64,000 nt of DNA from UBA7398 sp963978235 (GCA_963978235.1 CAXBQM010000001.1:10314-74313), one strand, 5' to 3'; shown: positions 32,423 to 41,778, counted from the first letter of the stretch. Notes: generated by a model from the letters alone, not told the origin. Numbers and translations: made by a program.

Positions 32423-33340
32423 ATGAGCACCGCTTTTGGTAACGGAATTGCAACCGTGGCTACAGATGGCACTGTCCTCGATACCCGTTACACACAATTC
32501 GGCTTAGGAAAAAACACGGGCCAACTTCCAACCATTTCGAACGCCCAACACGAACTTGCCGCTATTAGATCTGTCTCTCTTAAGCCGATTTCTATTGAGA
32601 TTGATCTGACAAAGGCACCCGCTGATGCAAGCGATGTATATCTTCGCCTTCATCTACTTTCAGCTCGACATATCAAACCGCATGGACTCTCCCTTGACGG
32701 TGTCTTTGGTTTACTTTCAAATGTTGTCTGGACGTCACTCGGTCCTTGTGCAGTCGCAGAATTCGCGAGAGTGCGTGAAGCAATAATCGCTAAATTCGGT
32801 TTCATCGCAATCTACGGTGTTGATAAATTCCCACGAATGGTTGATTACGTCATTCCAGATGGTGTGCGAATTGCTGATGCCGATCGTGTTCGACTTGGTG
32901 CACATCTCGCAGCTGGCACCACAGTGATGCATGAAGGTTTTGTGAATTTCAATGCTGGAACTCTTGGAACATCAATGGTGGAAGGACGAATATCTGCAGG
33001 TGTTGTTGTTGACGATGGCAGCGATATTGGTGGTGGTGCTTCCATCATGGGGACATTAAGCGGTGGCGGCAAAGAAGTAATTTCCATTGGTAAGAAATGT
33101 CTGCTCGGTGCCAATTCAGGTGTGGGTATAAGTCTTGGCGATGAGTGTGTTGTTGAAGCAGGCGTTTACATCACCGCAGGTTCAAAGATTTCACTTCCGG
33201 ATAACACCACGATCAAAGCGCGCGAACTTTCTGGCGCACACGGTCTGCTCTTCCGGAGAAATTCCCAATCTGGTCGACTTGAAGCAACACCTCGCACCGG
33301 AACTTGGGGCGGGTTAAATTCGATTCTTCACTCTAACTAA
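32423..33340 (+). CDS. dapD: Tetrahydrodipicolinate N-succinyltransferase DapD
   Basis: Transfers succinyl from succinyl-CoA to tetrahydrodipicolinate in lysine/DAP synthesis, one step before the DapC reaction encoded in this window. The 305-residue product has an N-terminal mixed domain and a left-handed beta-helix: GAHLAAGTTVMHEGFVNFN, then VVVDDGSDIGGGASIMG and hexapeptide rungs. Actinobacterial-type DapD (Rv1201c-like). The ATG giving MSTAFGNG was chosen because TACGGT precedes it by 6 bases; the upstream reading overlaps LOG. Converges on the SpoIID gene with 22 bases between stops. Confidence 0.93.
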   Translation: MSTAFGNGIATVATDGTVLDTRYTQFGLGKNTGQLPTISNAQHELAAIRSVSLKPISIEIDLTKAPADASDVYLRLHLLSARHIKPHGLSLDGVFGLLSNVVWTSLGPCAVAEFARVREAIIAKFGFIAIYGVDKFPRMVDYVIPDGVRIADADRVRLGAHLAAGTTVMHEGFVNFNAGTLGTSMVEGRISAGVVVDDGSDIGGGASIMGTLSGGGKEVISIGKKCLLGANSGVGISLGDECVVEAGVYITAGSKISLPDNTTIKARELSGAHGLLFRRNSQSGRLEATPRTGTWGGLNSILHSN

Positions 33341-33362
33341 TAATCAACACTCGAACTAAAAG

Positions 33363-34685
33363 TTAACAGGGAGCAGTACGCCCGCGCGCGAGATACGAGG
33401 CTAACTGGCAATTATCGCTTTCATCATTTGTGGCAGTGATTACCGGTAAGCCAAACCACGTTGATGGAAGTTTTACTCTCGAGCGAAAGATTTCGCCCGT
33501 TAATTTCACATATTTTCCGGAAGCAGAATAACCTTGAATTGCAACCACACTTCCAGTCTTACTTCGCGCAAGAACTCGATAACTCACCACATCAGGCAGA
33601 CCAAATGCACTTGCCATGAGTTTTTGCGGAATATCTCGGCTCCACATGTAATAGCGAGGGTTAAGTTGTGAACTGACACTCCACGTATCAGCGACGCTGA
33701 TGAGATATGGCAGCGTTCCGCCCCAAACATCTCGCACATCTTGTGTCGCTCCCGCGCTCGAAGAGAAGAAATATGTGTTTGCAGGTTTACCGTTAAATGT
33801 AACCACTTGACCCGAATTTGAATCAATACTCGTTCTATTGACTGCGTTTTTCCATAATTGTCCATAGATTGGTTCAATCTCTTTTGAATACCCAACAAAA
33901 TTCTGATCGGCAATAGTGTTGTAAAGATTGCAGTCACATTCTTTTCGCACCGTTGAGATTTTTGTTAGTGCAAAAGTTCGTGAGGCAATGGCTTGCGCTT
34001 CTAACGCTGCTGCTGGCCACGACGATGGAACTTCACCTATCCCCCATAAATATTCATCATGGAGTTTTAGCGCATTCACAACTTCTAATTTTGGCCCGGC
34101 AACTGTCGAAACAACTTTCAGAGAAAGCGAGCCATACTTATACAACGACGTGGCAGTGAGAGTCTCATTGCCAACTCGAATAAGTGAATTAGCGTTCCAC
34201 GTCACTGTGAACTGGGAATCGCCTTTGAGTGGAGCAAATTTTGCAGTTGGTGAATTTAATTGTGGAATCAAGACACCGGCTACGAGCGCAAAATTCGTCG
34301 CAATATCACCGCTATAAGTACCCACTAATGAACCATCGCTTCTTAATATGGAGTATTCGCTACCGGGTGTTGCGGGATTGCCGAGCGAAATTGTTGTTTG
34401 GTTTAAGAGATGGCCGATATTGACTCTCACTACCTGGCTATCACTTACTTGTTGTACCTGAGTTCCTGGGTAGTAATAGTTAAGAATCTCCACCGCGCTC
34501 TTTCCTTCAAGCGCTTGGCCTCGTGCCCCGATCTGACTCATACCTACGCCATGGCCATAACCAGAACCGGTGAAAGTAAAACTAGCCGGAATTTCTGCAG
34601 AGTGAGCGGCGCTTGAAAAATTTATCGCAGAGAACGTTATGAGAAATGCGATTGCGCCGCGAGCGCGATGCTTAAACATCCTCAT
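33363..34685 (-). CDS. SpoIID/LytB-domain secreted protein
   Basis: A 440-residue exported protein: signal peptide with basic start and hydrophobic core (cleavage after SSAAHSA, about residue 30), a GSGYGHGVGMSQIGARGQA motif that in SpoIID proteins belongs to the peptidoglycan lytic transglycosylase-type domain, and EVPSSWPAAALEAQAIASRTFAL followed by SSSAGATQ and WSRDIPQKL segments typical of the same domain. The order is permuted: the GYGHGVGMSQ segment, usually near the C-terminal end of SpoIID, is at the N-terminus here. Starts 14 bases inside the Wzt gene. Likely remodels the wall during glycan export. Confidence 0.8.
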   Translation of the reverse strand: MRMFKHRARGAIAFLITFSAINFSSAAHSAEIPASFTFTGSGYGHGVGMSQIGARGQALEGKSAVEILNYYYPGTQVQQVSDSQVVRVNIGHLLNQTTISLGNPATPGSEYSILRSDGSLVGTYSGDIATNFALVAGVLIPQLNSPTAKFAPLKGDSQFTVTWNANSLIRVGNETLTATSLYKYGSLSLKVVSTVAGPKLEVVNALKLHDEYLWGIGEVPSSWPAAALEAQAIASRTFALTKISTVRKECDCNLYNTIADQNFVGYSKEIEPIYGQLWKNAVNRTSIDSNSGQVVTFNGKPANTYFFSSSAGATQDVRDVWGGTLPYLISVADTWSVSSQLNPRYYMWSRDIPQKLMASAFGLPDVVSYRVLARSKTGSVVAIQGYSASGKYVKLTGEIFRSRVKLPSTWFGLPVITATNDESDNCQLASYLARGRTAPC

Positions 34686-35481
34686 CGATCATTGGGCTAC
34701 TGCCCACTTCGAGGAATTTCTTATATTCCGAAATAACAGATTTCGGCTTTCCTTTACTTATTAATTTTCCTTTGTGAATCCAGATAACTTCATTACATAC
34801 CTCTTCAATTGTGGCAAGTGCGTGACTTACTAAAATTAAAGCTCGATTGCTAGAGCGCAATTCTTTTACTCGATTGAGTGATTTGGTTTTAAACTTAGCA
34901 TCACCCGTACTTAGCGCTTCATCAATAATTAAGATATCTGGCTCTACCGATACAGCTACTGCAAATGCCAAACGTGAAAACATTCCAGATGAGTACGTAC
35001 GCATGGGCGCATCAATCACTTCGCCTAATTCAGCAAATTCAACAATCTCATCAAACTTTTCCTCAATTTCAGATTTACTTAAACCGGCAGCAAGGCCGCC
35101 TAAAATCACATTGTCGCGTCCAGTCATCTCTTGATTGAAACCGACTCCTAACGCTAATAACGTCCCAACATTTCCATAAAGTTCTACGCGACCAGAAGTT
35201 GGTGGCAAAATTCCCGAAATTGTCCGCATTAAAGTTGATTTTCCAGCGCCATTTGCGCCAACTACGCCCAATACCGAGCCATAAGAAATTTCTAAATTGA
35301 ATTCGGATACTGCGTGCACTACGCGAGTTTGTTTTTTTCCGCGACTTGCATGGAGCAATCTATTTCTCAATGTTGGACGTTTATCGAGTGTGGTCTTATA
35401 GACAACAGATAGATCGTGCACTGAAAGCGCGATATCGCCTTTTTTCTGCGGATGTTTATTAGATGCGGACAGCGAACTCAC
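34672..35481 (-). CDS. Polysaccharide-export ABC transporter ATPase (Wzt/RfbE type)
   Basis: A 269-residue nucleotide-binding subunit. Walker A GANGAGKSTL, Q-loop GVGFNQEMTGRDN, signature SSGMFSRLAFA (YSSGM form of glycan exporters) and Walker B LIIDEAL are intact. The N-terminal ~60 residues carry the Wzt-type extension with basic RNRLLHASRGKKQTR. No C-terminal O-antigen-binding domain. With the upstream permease and GT2 it resembles the mycobacterial Rv3781-Rv3783 galactan exporter. GTG start overlaps the permease by 23 bases. Confidence 0.88.
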   Translation of the reverse strand: MSSLSASNKHPQKKGDIALSVHDLSVVYKTTLDKRPTLRNRLLHASRGKKQTRVVHAVSEFNLEISYGSVLGVVGANGAGKSTLMRTISGILPPTSGRVELYGNVGTLLALGVGFNQEMTGRDNVILGGLAAGLSKSEIEEKFDEIVEFAELGEVIDAPMRTYSSGMFSRLAFAVAVSVEPDILIIDEALSTGDAKFKTKSLNRVKELRSSNRALILVSHALATIEEVCNEVIWIHKGKLISKGKPKSVISEYKKFLEVGSSPMIDEDV

Positions 35482-36286
35482 GCTCCCTTGATAAGAAGAG
35501 ATAAGTACTCACTATCAATACCAGCGCCGTCCATAATAAAGCTTGTATCAGTTCGTGGAAGACTGGAACTTGCGCATGGACCATGACCGTTGACCACATG
35601 TTGAGTAACGGATACATCGGGTTGATGTTCTTGAGAAATTGTAGATGTGCATTAAGAGCCGACGCTTCATAGAGGACGGGTGAGAGATAAAGCAGAGTGC
35701 GCGTCAGATATGGAATGAGATTCTGTGCGTCGCGAAAATAGACATTGATGCATGCAAAAAATATGGCGCAACCGAGTGCAAAGAGGAAGAAGAGCCCGAT
35801 CAAGGGAATTGCCCAGAGCATTGACCAAGCAAAAGGGAGGCCGAGAATGAGATGGAAGATAATCAGCACTAATAAAGTCGGAAGAAATTTAAAGAGTGAA
35901 ACAACGGTTGCACTTATTGGCAACATGAGGCGTGGAAATGCTGAGTTGAGTACGAGTCGACCACCTGACGTAATCGATTTTGCACCAGCAACAATTGCAT
36001 CAGTAACCAAGTAAAAGATAAAGAGTGAAGCGGTGAGGTGGCCATATCGGGCTTTATCGGCATGTCCACTAATAATGACAATGAGGAGAAAGTAGACCGC
36101 GGAAAGTAATAACGGATTGAGGATCAACCAAATCTGCCCAAATGCTGAACCGTAATTTTGCCGACGAAGTTCTGACCTCGCAAAAGCGGCCATGAATTGG
36201 CGTCGCGAATAGAGCTGGCTCGCATATTTACGAAGTGGTGGAAGTCCACCTTTAAATGGGAGAAAAACCTCGATCGGAGCGCTCAC
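35459..36286 (-). CDS. Polysaccharide-export ABC transporter permease (Wzm/ABC-2 type)
   Basis: A 275-residue ABC-2 permease with about six membrane helices after an amphipathic N-terminus (RRQFMAAFARSELRRQNYGSAFG). The segment VYFRDAQNLIPYLTRTLLYLSPVLY is the family's coupling region, with NPMYPLL near the end. It forms the transmembrane part of the exporter with the downstream ATPase. Starts by GTGA over the GT2 stop. Substrate likely an undecaprenyl-linked glycan chain. Confidence 0.88.
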   Translation of the reverse strand: MSAPIEVFLPFKGGLPPLRKYASQLYSRRQFMAAFARSELRRQNYGSAFGQIWLILNPLLLSAVYFLLIVIISGHADKARYGHLTASLFIFYLVTDAIVAGAKSITSGGRLVLNSAFPRLMLPISATVVSLFKFLPTLLVLIIFHLILGLPFAWSMLWAIPLIGLFFLFALGCAIFFACINVYFRDAQNLIPYLTRTLLYLSPVLYEASALNAHLQFLKNINPMYPLLNMWSTVMVHAQVPVFHELIQALLWTALVLIVSTYLFLSREREFAVRI

Positions 36287-37275
36287 GTGCTCAGGCTACC
36301 TTGCGCAAGCTTTTTCGGTGAGGATAAAAAGCCAATTCCCCATGACATATGCATGGTGAAGAGGATCATTGGTAAACGAATTCGTTCACTCCAAGTTTTT
36401 CCAATGAAGAGCGAGCAAAAAATTAGCGAAATCAAATAGGAAATAAAGAGCGCGCTAAATTCCGGTTGGATCGTGGTTGCGAGAATTGATATGAGCGAAA
36501 CAAGTACTGCTATCGGTGGAGCTAAGTAGCGAAAATTGACTGTTTCTGGGTAACGGCGTGAGACTGCTCGACGCCACCTGCCATATTCGAAATATTGTTT
36601 GGCAAGCGAGGAAATTCTCTTTCTTGGTCGATACGTGACAATTAATTTCGGATCAAACCACACTAAGCCGCCTGCTTGTCGAAGCCGGTAATTCATCTCC
36701 CAATCTTGCGCACGAGTAAATTCTTCATCGTAACCACCAACTGCTAAGACTGCAGATTTTTGAAATGTCCCTAAATAAACAGTATCTGCTGGCCCTTCAG
36801 CGCCACCCGTGTGAAAACGTGAAGCGCCAACACCAATCACTGACCGCATCGCTCGAGCAACTGCTTTCTGGAATGGCGTGAGACCTTCCGCCGCCATAAT
36901 CCCGCCGACATTCACTGCGCCGGTTCGTTGCATCGTTTCTACGGCGTTTGAAATATATGAAGGTGATATTTCTGAGTGGCCATCAATTCGCACAACAATC
37001 TCATGCTGTGCTGCAGCAAAAGCAAGATTGAGTGCATCCGGTGTTCGCCCTGATGGGTTGGAAACTATCCGTACTCTGCTCTCTTGACGAACAATCTCTG
37101 CCGCAACTTTTTCGGTACCGTCACGTGATGGGCCGAGTGCCAAAATCACTTCTACCGTTCCTAAATAATCTTGCGCGAGGATGGTTTTTACCGCAGCATG
37201 AAGATGGTCGGCCTCATTCAGTATTGGAATCACAACTGAAACTGGCGGATAAGACCCTGAGATTGAGTTTCCCAT
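36283..37275 (-). CDS. Glycosyltransferase family 2 (ExoA-like, membrane-anchored)
   Basis: A 330-residue GT2 enzyme: PPVSVVIPILNEADHLHAAV at the start, RIDGHSEISPSYI with the Asp motif, AQDWEMNYRLRQAGG near the acceptor site, then two or three C-terminal membrane helices (about 250-315). Adds sugars to the glycan exported by the adjacent ABC system. ATG at 37275 was chosen because it leaves the usual short N-terminus; the ATG at 37299 would lie only 12 bases from the divergent LCP start. Donor unknown. Confidence 0.82.
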   Translation of the reverse strand: MGNSISGSYPPVSVVIPILNEADHLHAAVKTILAQDYLGTVEVILALGPSRDGTEKVAAEIVRQESRVRIVSNPSGRTPDALNLAFAAAQHEIVVRIDGHSEISPSYISNAVETMQRTGAVNVGGIMAAEGLTPFQKAVARAMRSVIGVGASRFHTGGAEGPADTVYLGTFQKSAVLAVGGYDEEFTRAQDWEMNYRLRQAGGLVWFDPKLIVTYRPRKRISSLAKQYFEYGRWRRAVSRRYPETVNFRYLAPPIAVLVSLISILATTIQPEFSALFISYLISLIFCSLFIGKTWSERIRLPMILFTMHMSWGIGFLSSPKKLAQGSLST

Positions 37276-37299
37276 AACGAATAAAAGGTATCGCCCCAT

Positions 37300-37305
37300 T
37301 ACGCT
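37300..37305 (+). promoter_or_regulatory. Putative leaderless -10 (TACGCT) for the LCP gene
   Basis: TACGCT followed by 6 bases and the GTG start. If the upstream GT2 start were used, this hexamer would lie in the 12-base gap between the two start codons. Confidence 0.55.
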
Positions 37306-37311
37306 ACAGCC

Positions 37312-38409
37312 GTGAAATCAACGCGCGCAATCCGGTTTTTTACCGGACTTTCAATCGCGCTAGTAGCAATTTCGGCCATTGGTGCGATTGGTCTCGGTGG
37401 TCTCTCTTCGCAACTCAATCGCACATCAGTCTTCGATGGTCTGAAAAATAGACCGCGCTCTGCTTCGAGTGCTGTTAATTATCTTGTTGTGGGTTCGGAT
37501 ACCCGCGAAGGACTTACTAAAGAACAACAACGCGCACTCCGAGTGGGAAGTACAAAGACCGCTGCTGGAAAACGTTCGGACACCATGTTGCTCGTGCACA
37601 TTTCAAAGAAGCGAGATAAAGCCGTTATTGTTTCAATTCCACGAGATACGTTTGCACTCATTCCGGCACATACCAACGCTTCGGGAAAATTAGTTGCGGA
37701 AAGTTATTCGAAAATCAATTCATCGTTTAATTGGGGTGGAGCGCCATTACTTATTGAAACTCTCGAAAATATGACCAAATTGCGTATCGACCATTACGTG
37801 GAAGTTAATTTTGCAGGATTCGCAAATATGGTGGATGCACTTGGTGGCATTGAAGTTTGTTCAAAAGTTGCAATCAATGATCCGAAGAGCCACCTCATCA
37901 TGGATGCGGGCACGCATGTATTGAATGGAATTGAAGCGTTGAAATATGTCCGCACTCGTGACTTTGATGGCATGGGTGATTTAGGACGAATGCAACGACA
38001 ACAGCAATTCGTGAGCGCGGTACTCCGGAAGGCAACAAGTGCGGGCGTGCTCCTTAACCCCATCAAATTAGTGAGCTTTGTGAATTCAGCAATGAGCGCA
38101 GTTTCAACCGATGAGAATTTAAATAAAGATGACTTAATAACTTTGGCGAAACAGATGAAGAATCTCTCCGCATCAAAAGTACGAACATTGACGGTGCCGT
38201 TAAAGTTTTATGACTATAACTCTCGTGGCGTTACCGCTGCCGTGTTGTGGGATCCGGTCCTCGCACCAGAACTCTTCCAACGGCTCAGTAACGATGAAGC
38301 GATTGTTGATTCCGTCTCCCCGTCCGCCTCGCCTTCGGCTTCGCCAACTTTGGTTGATAAATTCAAGACTCGCACGGCAGCGGAAAATCCCTGCGGAGCT
38401 CTGAAGTAA
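37312..38409 (+). CDS. LytR-CpsA-Psr (LCP) family cell-wall glycan ligase
   Basis: A 365-residue membrane-anchored protein that transfers lipid-linked glycopolymers onto peptidoglycan or other acceptors. N-terminal signal anchor about 9-30; LCP catalytic landmarks GSDTREG, SDTMLLVHI, SIPRDTF (pyrophosphate-binding Arg/Asp) and the C-terminal RTRDFDGMGDLGRMQRQQQF are all present. A low-complexity SPSASPSASP linker and a CGALK tail with one Cys end the protein. Divergent from the glycan exporter it likely serves; followed by ugd 9 bases downstream. Confidence 0.9.
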   Translation: MKSTRAIRFFTGLSIALVAISAIGAIGLGGLSSQLNRTSVFDGLKNRPRSASSAVNYLVVGSDTREGLTKEQQRALRVGSTKTAAGKRSDTMLLVHISKKRDKAVIVSIPRDTFALIPAHTNASGKLVAESYSKINSSFNWGGAPLLIETLENMTKLRIDHYVEVNFAGFANMVDALGGIEVCSKVAINDPKSHLIMDAGTHVLNGIEALKYVRTRDFDGMGDLGRMQRQQQFVSAVLRKATSAGVLLNPIKLVSFVNSAMSAVSTDENLNKDDLITLAKQMKNLSASKVRTLTVPLKFYDYNSRGVTAAVLWDPVLAPELFQRLSNDEAIVDSVSPSASPSASPTLVDKFKTRTAAENPCGALK

Positions 38410-38412
38410 GGT
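38407..38412 (+). promoter_or_regulatory. Putative leaderless -10 (TAAGGT) for ugd
   Basis: TAAGGT begins with the LCP stop codon TAA and ends 6 bases before the ugd GTG. One sequence would serve as stop and promoter. Confidence 0.45.
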
Positions 38413-38418
38413 AAGCGC

Positions 38419-39732
38419 GTGCTCAAACTTTCAGTAATCGGAACTGGTTATCTCGGCGCAACCCATGCCGCAGCGATGTCCTCGCTGGGATTCGAAGTTG
38501 TCGGTGTAGATGTAGATCCGGCAAAAGTTCACGCGTTATCTCAAGGGAAAGTTCCATTCTTTGAACCTGGGCTAGAGGATTTACTCGAACAAGAAGTGAA
38601 ATCTGGTCGATTAATCTTTACAACGGATTTTTCAGCGCTCAAAGATTGTGATGTTCATTTTATTTGCGTTGGAACTCCACAAACAAAAGGCTCACTCGCT
38701 GCTGATATGACATATGTCAATGCCGCACTTGATGCGGTAGCGCCTCATGCAAAATCAGGTTCACTTGTTGTTGGTAAATCCACGGTCCCGGTTGGTACTG
38801 CTCAACGCTTACACGACAGATTAAAAAAGGTTTCTCCCAATGCAGACCTTGCGTGGAATCCAGAATTTCTCCGTGAGGGTTTTGCGGTAGAAGATACGCT
38901 CCGCCCGAATCGACTCGTCGTTGGCGTGACAAATGATTCGTCAGAAAATATTCTCAAAGAAGTTTATAAAGATCTCTTAGCCGCAAATATCCCTTGGATT
39001 CGCGCAGATCTACCTACCGCGGAATTAGTAAAAGTGGCTGCTAATTCATTTCTTGCCACAAAAATTTCATTCATTAATGCCATGGCTGAAGTGTGCGAAG
39101 CCGCTGATGGCGATGTCACCGTGTTAGCGCAAGCAATTGGTCATGATCCTCGAATTGGTTCGCGTTTTCTCCAAGCAGGTATTGGCTTTGGCGGCGGTTG
39201 CTTACCCAAGGATATTCGCGCATTTATGGCACGAGCAGATGAATTAGGTGCACGCCAAGCCTTGGAATTCCTTCGAGAGATCGACTCAATTAATTTGCGT
39301 GCTCGACAACGAATGATCGAATTAGTGAGAGCTGATCTCTCTGAAGATCTCAAGGGCAAAAAGATTGCGGTATTAGGCGCCGCATTTAAACCAGATAGTG
39401 ATGATGTGAGAGATTCGCCAGCGCTAGATATTGCTTCCCAGATTCACTCTGCCGGCGCAGATGTTGTCGTCCATGATCCAAAAGCGATTGAGAATGCGCG
39501 CGCTCGATTCCCTCGACTTGGTTTTGCCGAGAGCATTGATGAATGCGTCAAAGGTGCGGATTTACTTCTTCACTTAACTGAATGGAAAGAGTATCGAGCG
39601 CTCGATCCAGTTGCAGTGAAAAAATTGGTGAAGAACGCGATCGTCATTGATGGTCGCAATCATCTCGATCGCGAGAAGTGGCTAGCTGCCGGTTGGAAAT
39701 TCCGTGCGCTTGGCCGGACGCATCACAATTAA
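38419..39732 (+). CDS. ugd: UDP-glucose 6-dehydrogenase
   Basis: Two-step NAD oxidation of UDP-glucose to UDP-glucuronate for wall polymers. The 437-residue product has the Rossmann motif GTGYLGATHAAAM, the STVPVGTA motif, catalytic Cys in GFGGGCLPKDIRA (about residue 259) and the C-terminal domain with GAAFKPDSDDVRDSP. GTG start. The UDP-GlcA/GalA product would feed the neighbouring glycan cassette. Relatives include GDP-mannose dehydrogenase, but the motif set is UDP-glucose type. Confidence 0.92.
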   Translation: MLKLSVIGTGYLGATHAAAMSSLGFEVVGVDVDPAKVHALSQGKVPFFEPGLEDLLEQEVKSGRLIFTTDFSALKDCDVHFICVGTPQTKGSLAADMTYVNAALDAVAPHAKSGSLVVGKSTVPVGTAQRLHDRLKKVSPNADLAWNPEFLREGFAVEDTLRPNRLVVGVTNDSSENILKEVYKDLLAANIPWIRADLPTAELVKVAANSFLATKISFINAMAEVCEAADGDVTVLAQAIGHDPRIGSRFLQAGIGFGGGCLPKDIRAFMARADELGARQALEFLREIDSINLRARQRMIELVRADLSEDLKGKKIAVLGAAFKPDSDDVRDSPALDIASQIHSAGADVVVHDPKAIENARARFPRLGFAESIDECVKGADLLLHLTEWKEYRALDPVAVKKLVKNAIVIDGRNHLDREKWLAAGWKFRALGRTHHN

Positions 39733-39734
39733 CG

Positions 39735-40133
39735 ATGGCAAATTCGCAATCAGATATTGACTTCGCACTCTCTTTAAAGAATTGGGCCGTAGTAGGGCTT
39801 GGTAATAATCCAGAACGAGCCGCTTATGGAGTTGCAAAAGTTCTCCTTGATAAGGGTCATCGCATATTTCCTATTTATCCTCGCGCCGAAGTAGTTCACG
39901 GCCAACCCGGTTATGTCACTTTAAGTGAGGTACCGGAAGCGATAGATGTTGTTGATTTATTCGTTAACTCTTCCCGGGCTGGCGAATTCGTTGATCAAGC
40001 AATCGCAATTGGGGCTAAGGCAGTTTGGTTACAACTTGATGTCCACGACGATGCCGCAATAGCTCGTGCGGAAGCCGCTGGACTTAAGGCGATTTTTGAC
40101 CGTTGCCCTGCAATTGAGTATCGGAAGCGTTAA
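39735..40133 (+). CDS. CoA-binding domain protein (YccU-like)
   Basis: A 132-residue Rossmann-fold protein with the CoA_binding layout: NWAVVGLGNNPERAAYGVAK, then KGHRIFPIYPRAEVVHGQPGY, EAIDVVDLFVNSSRAGEF, and the end FDRCPAIEYRK. Binds CoA or a nucleotide; cellular role unknown. ATG 2 bases after the ugd stop, so probably coupled to ugd, but no pathway link is evident. Its stop shares TTAA with the converging purE stop. Confidence 0.85.
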   Translation: MANSQSDIDFALSLKNWAVVGLGNNPERAAYGVAKVLLDKGHRIFPIYPRAEVVHGQPGYVTLSEVPEAIDVVDLFVNSSRAGEFVDQAIAIGAKAVWLQLDVHDDAAIARAEAAGLKAIFDRCPAIEYRKR

Positions 40134-40639
40134 AAACCAGTTCGTTGCGTCAACTTATTCTGCAGATTCTTTCCTTTTTCAATTGCAAGATCATGTATTT
40201 CTCTCGCGTACTTCAATAATTTTTCGGAGATTGAATGATCGTGTGTTGCAAGAATTCTTAACGCTAAAAGCCCAGCATTTCGCGCATTATCTATGCCAAC
40301 AGTGGCGACCGGTACTCCGGCTGGCATCTGCACAATTGAAAGTAAGGAATCCATACCATCAAGATTCTTCAGTGATACTGGTACGCCAATTACTGGTAGC
40401 ACTGTCTGCGCTGCCACCATTCCTGGTAAATGAGCTGCACCACCAGCGCCAGCAATAATTACGGAATAACCATTACGTGCTGCCGACTCTGCAAACGCAG
40501 ACATCTCAGCAGGCATTCGATGAGCAGAGAGAACTTCTGCACTGTATGTCACACCAAATTCATCTAAAATCTTTCCGGCTTCTTGCATGACTGGCCAATC
40601 TGAATCTGAACCCATAATGATCGCAACGCGCTTATTCAT
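40130..40639 (-). CDS. purE: N5-carboxyaminoimidazole ribonucleotide mutase PurE
   Basis: Moves the carboxyl group from N5-CAIR to CAIR in purine synthesis. The 169-residue product has the class I motifs MGSDSDWPVM, AHRMP and GAGGAAHLPGMVA. Overlaps purK by 8 bases, so PurK and PurE, which act in sequence, are co-translated. Order purE-purK-gtrA-birA-accD matches Rv3275c-Rv3280. Confidence 0.95.
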   Translation of the reverse strand: MNKRVAIIMGSDSDWPVMQEAGKILDEFGVTYSAEVLSAHRMPAEMSAFAESAARNGYSVIIAGAGGAAHLPGMVAAQTVLPVIGVPVSLKNLDGMDSLLSIVQMPAGVPVATVGIDNARNAGLLALRILATHDHSISEKLLKYAREIHDLAIEKGKNLQNKLTQRTGF

Positions 40640-41738
40640 CGATCACTCCGTTCATGTAGTCCACGGCATGCTGAACTTCTTCCAGTAAGGAGTTGAGATT
40701 ATTGCCCCATGCTGTGACATGTCCAACTTTTCGACCGGGCTTTACATCTTTTCGATATTGATGAATCTTCACATGTGGCGAGCGAGCAAAGAGATGCAGA
40801 TAAGGGCGATACATATCGGTTTTCGCTCCACCTAAAACATTACCCATCACCACAATTGGAGCACGCATTGACGTATCACCCAATGGCAGATCAAGTACGG
40901 CGCGAAGATGTTGTTCAAATTGTGACGTTGTTGCCCCTTCGATTGTCCAATGACCAGAATTATGGGGACGCATCGCTAACTCATTGATAATTAAATCGCC
41001 ATTGACAAGAAACATTTCAACGGCCATCACACCTACTAAACCCACGAGATCTGCAATCTCCATCGCTAACTTCTGGGCTCGCTGATGTAGTTCGTCGGAG
41101 AGTGATGGTGCTGGCGTAATAGTTTTCACACATATTCCTGCCGATTGAATCGTTTCAGTGACTGGCCAAGTGGAAATTTGTCCATGCGGAGAACGAGCGA
41201 CCATTACCGCAACCTCGCAGGTAAATTCCAACTTCTCTTCAAGCAACAACTCTCGTTCACCAATATTGCTTAAATCTAATTCGTTTTTGATTTCCCATAC
41301 ACCTCGGCCGTCATAGCCACCTGAGATTGCCTTTGCGATAAACGGGTAAGTCAATTCCAACGGCGACGAACTTAATTGCCATCGTGGTGATGGTAGATTT
41401 TTTTCAGCAAGTTTTTTTCGTAGTTCTGCTTTATTTTGGGAAAAAATAAAAGTTGAACTGCGAGGTCTCACGGTGATTCCGTTTCGCTCGAGCTCAGTGA
41501 TTACTGATTGTGGAATCAATTCGTGTTCAAAAGTCAGAACATCACATTGTTGTGCAAATGCTAGAACTTCTTCGGCGTTTGAATAATTTCCGATTGTGAA
41601 ATCCGCATCTATTGCGGCTGAATCACTTTCAGATTGCGCAAAGACTCTCAACTTCACACCAAGTGCGACTGCTGGAGCAATCATCATTCGCGCTAATTGC
41701 CCTGCGCCAATAACACCAACGGTTGGAAAGTGCGCCAC
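40632..41738 (-). CDS. purK: 5-(carboxyamino)imidazole ribonucleotide synthase PurK
   Basis: ATP-grasp enzyme that carboxylates AIR with bicarbonate and ATP. The 368-residue product has the N-terminal GVIGAGQLARMM, ATP-grasp segments KAISGGYDGRGVW and LLLEEKLEF, and the metal/nucleotide motif INELAMRPHNSGHWTIEG. GTG start with TACCCT exactly 6 bases upstream. Divergent from gtrA by 40 bases. Confidence 0.95.
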   Translation of the reverse strand: MAHFPTVGVIGAGQLARMMIAPAVALGVKLRVFAQSESDSAAIDADFTIGNYSNAEEVLAFAQQCDVLTFEHELIPQSVITELERNGITVRPRSSTFIFSQNKAELRKKLAEKNLPSPRWQLSSSPLELTYPFIAKAISGGYDGRGVWEIKNELDLSNIGERELLLEEKLEFTCEVAVMVARSPHGQISTWPVTETIQSAGICVKTITPAPSLSDELHQRAQKLAMEIADLVGLVGVMAVEMFLVNGDLIINELAMRPHNSGHWTIEGATTSQFEQHLRAVLDLPLGDTSMRAPIVVMGNVLGGAKTDMYRPYLHLFARSPHVKIHQYRKDVKPGRKVGHVTAWGNNLNSLLEEVQHAVDYMNGVIDE

Positions 41739-41744
41739 TATGAA

Positions 41745-41750
41745 AGGGTA
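41745..41750 (-). promoter_or_regulatory. Putative leaderless -10 (TACCCT) for purK-purE
   Basis: TACCCT followed by 6 bases and the purK GTG. Back to back with the gtrA promoter. Confidence 0.6.
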
Positions 41751-41766
41751 CTTGGGATGACATCGC

Positions 41767-41772
41767 TACACT
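41767..41772 (+). promoter_or_regulatory. Putative leaderless -10 (TACACT) for gtrA
   Basis: TACACT followed by 6 bases and the gtrA GTG. Only 16 bases separate it from the purK hexamer, so RNA polymerases at the two promoters would collide. Confidence 0.6.
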
Positions 41773-41778
41773 AACCGA

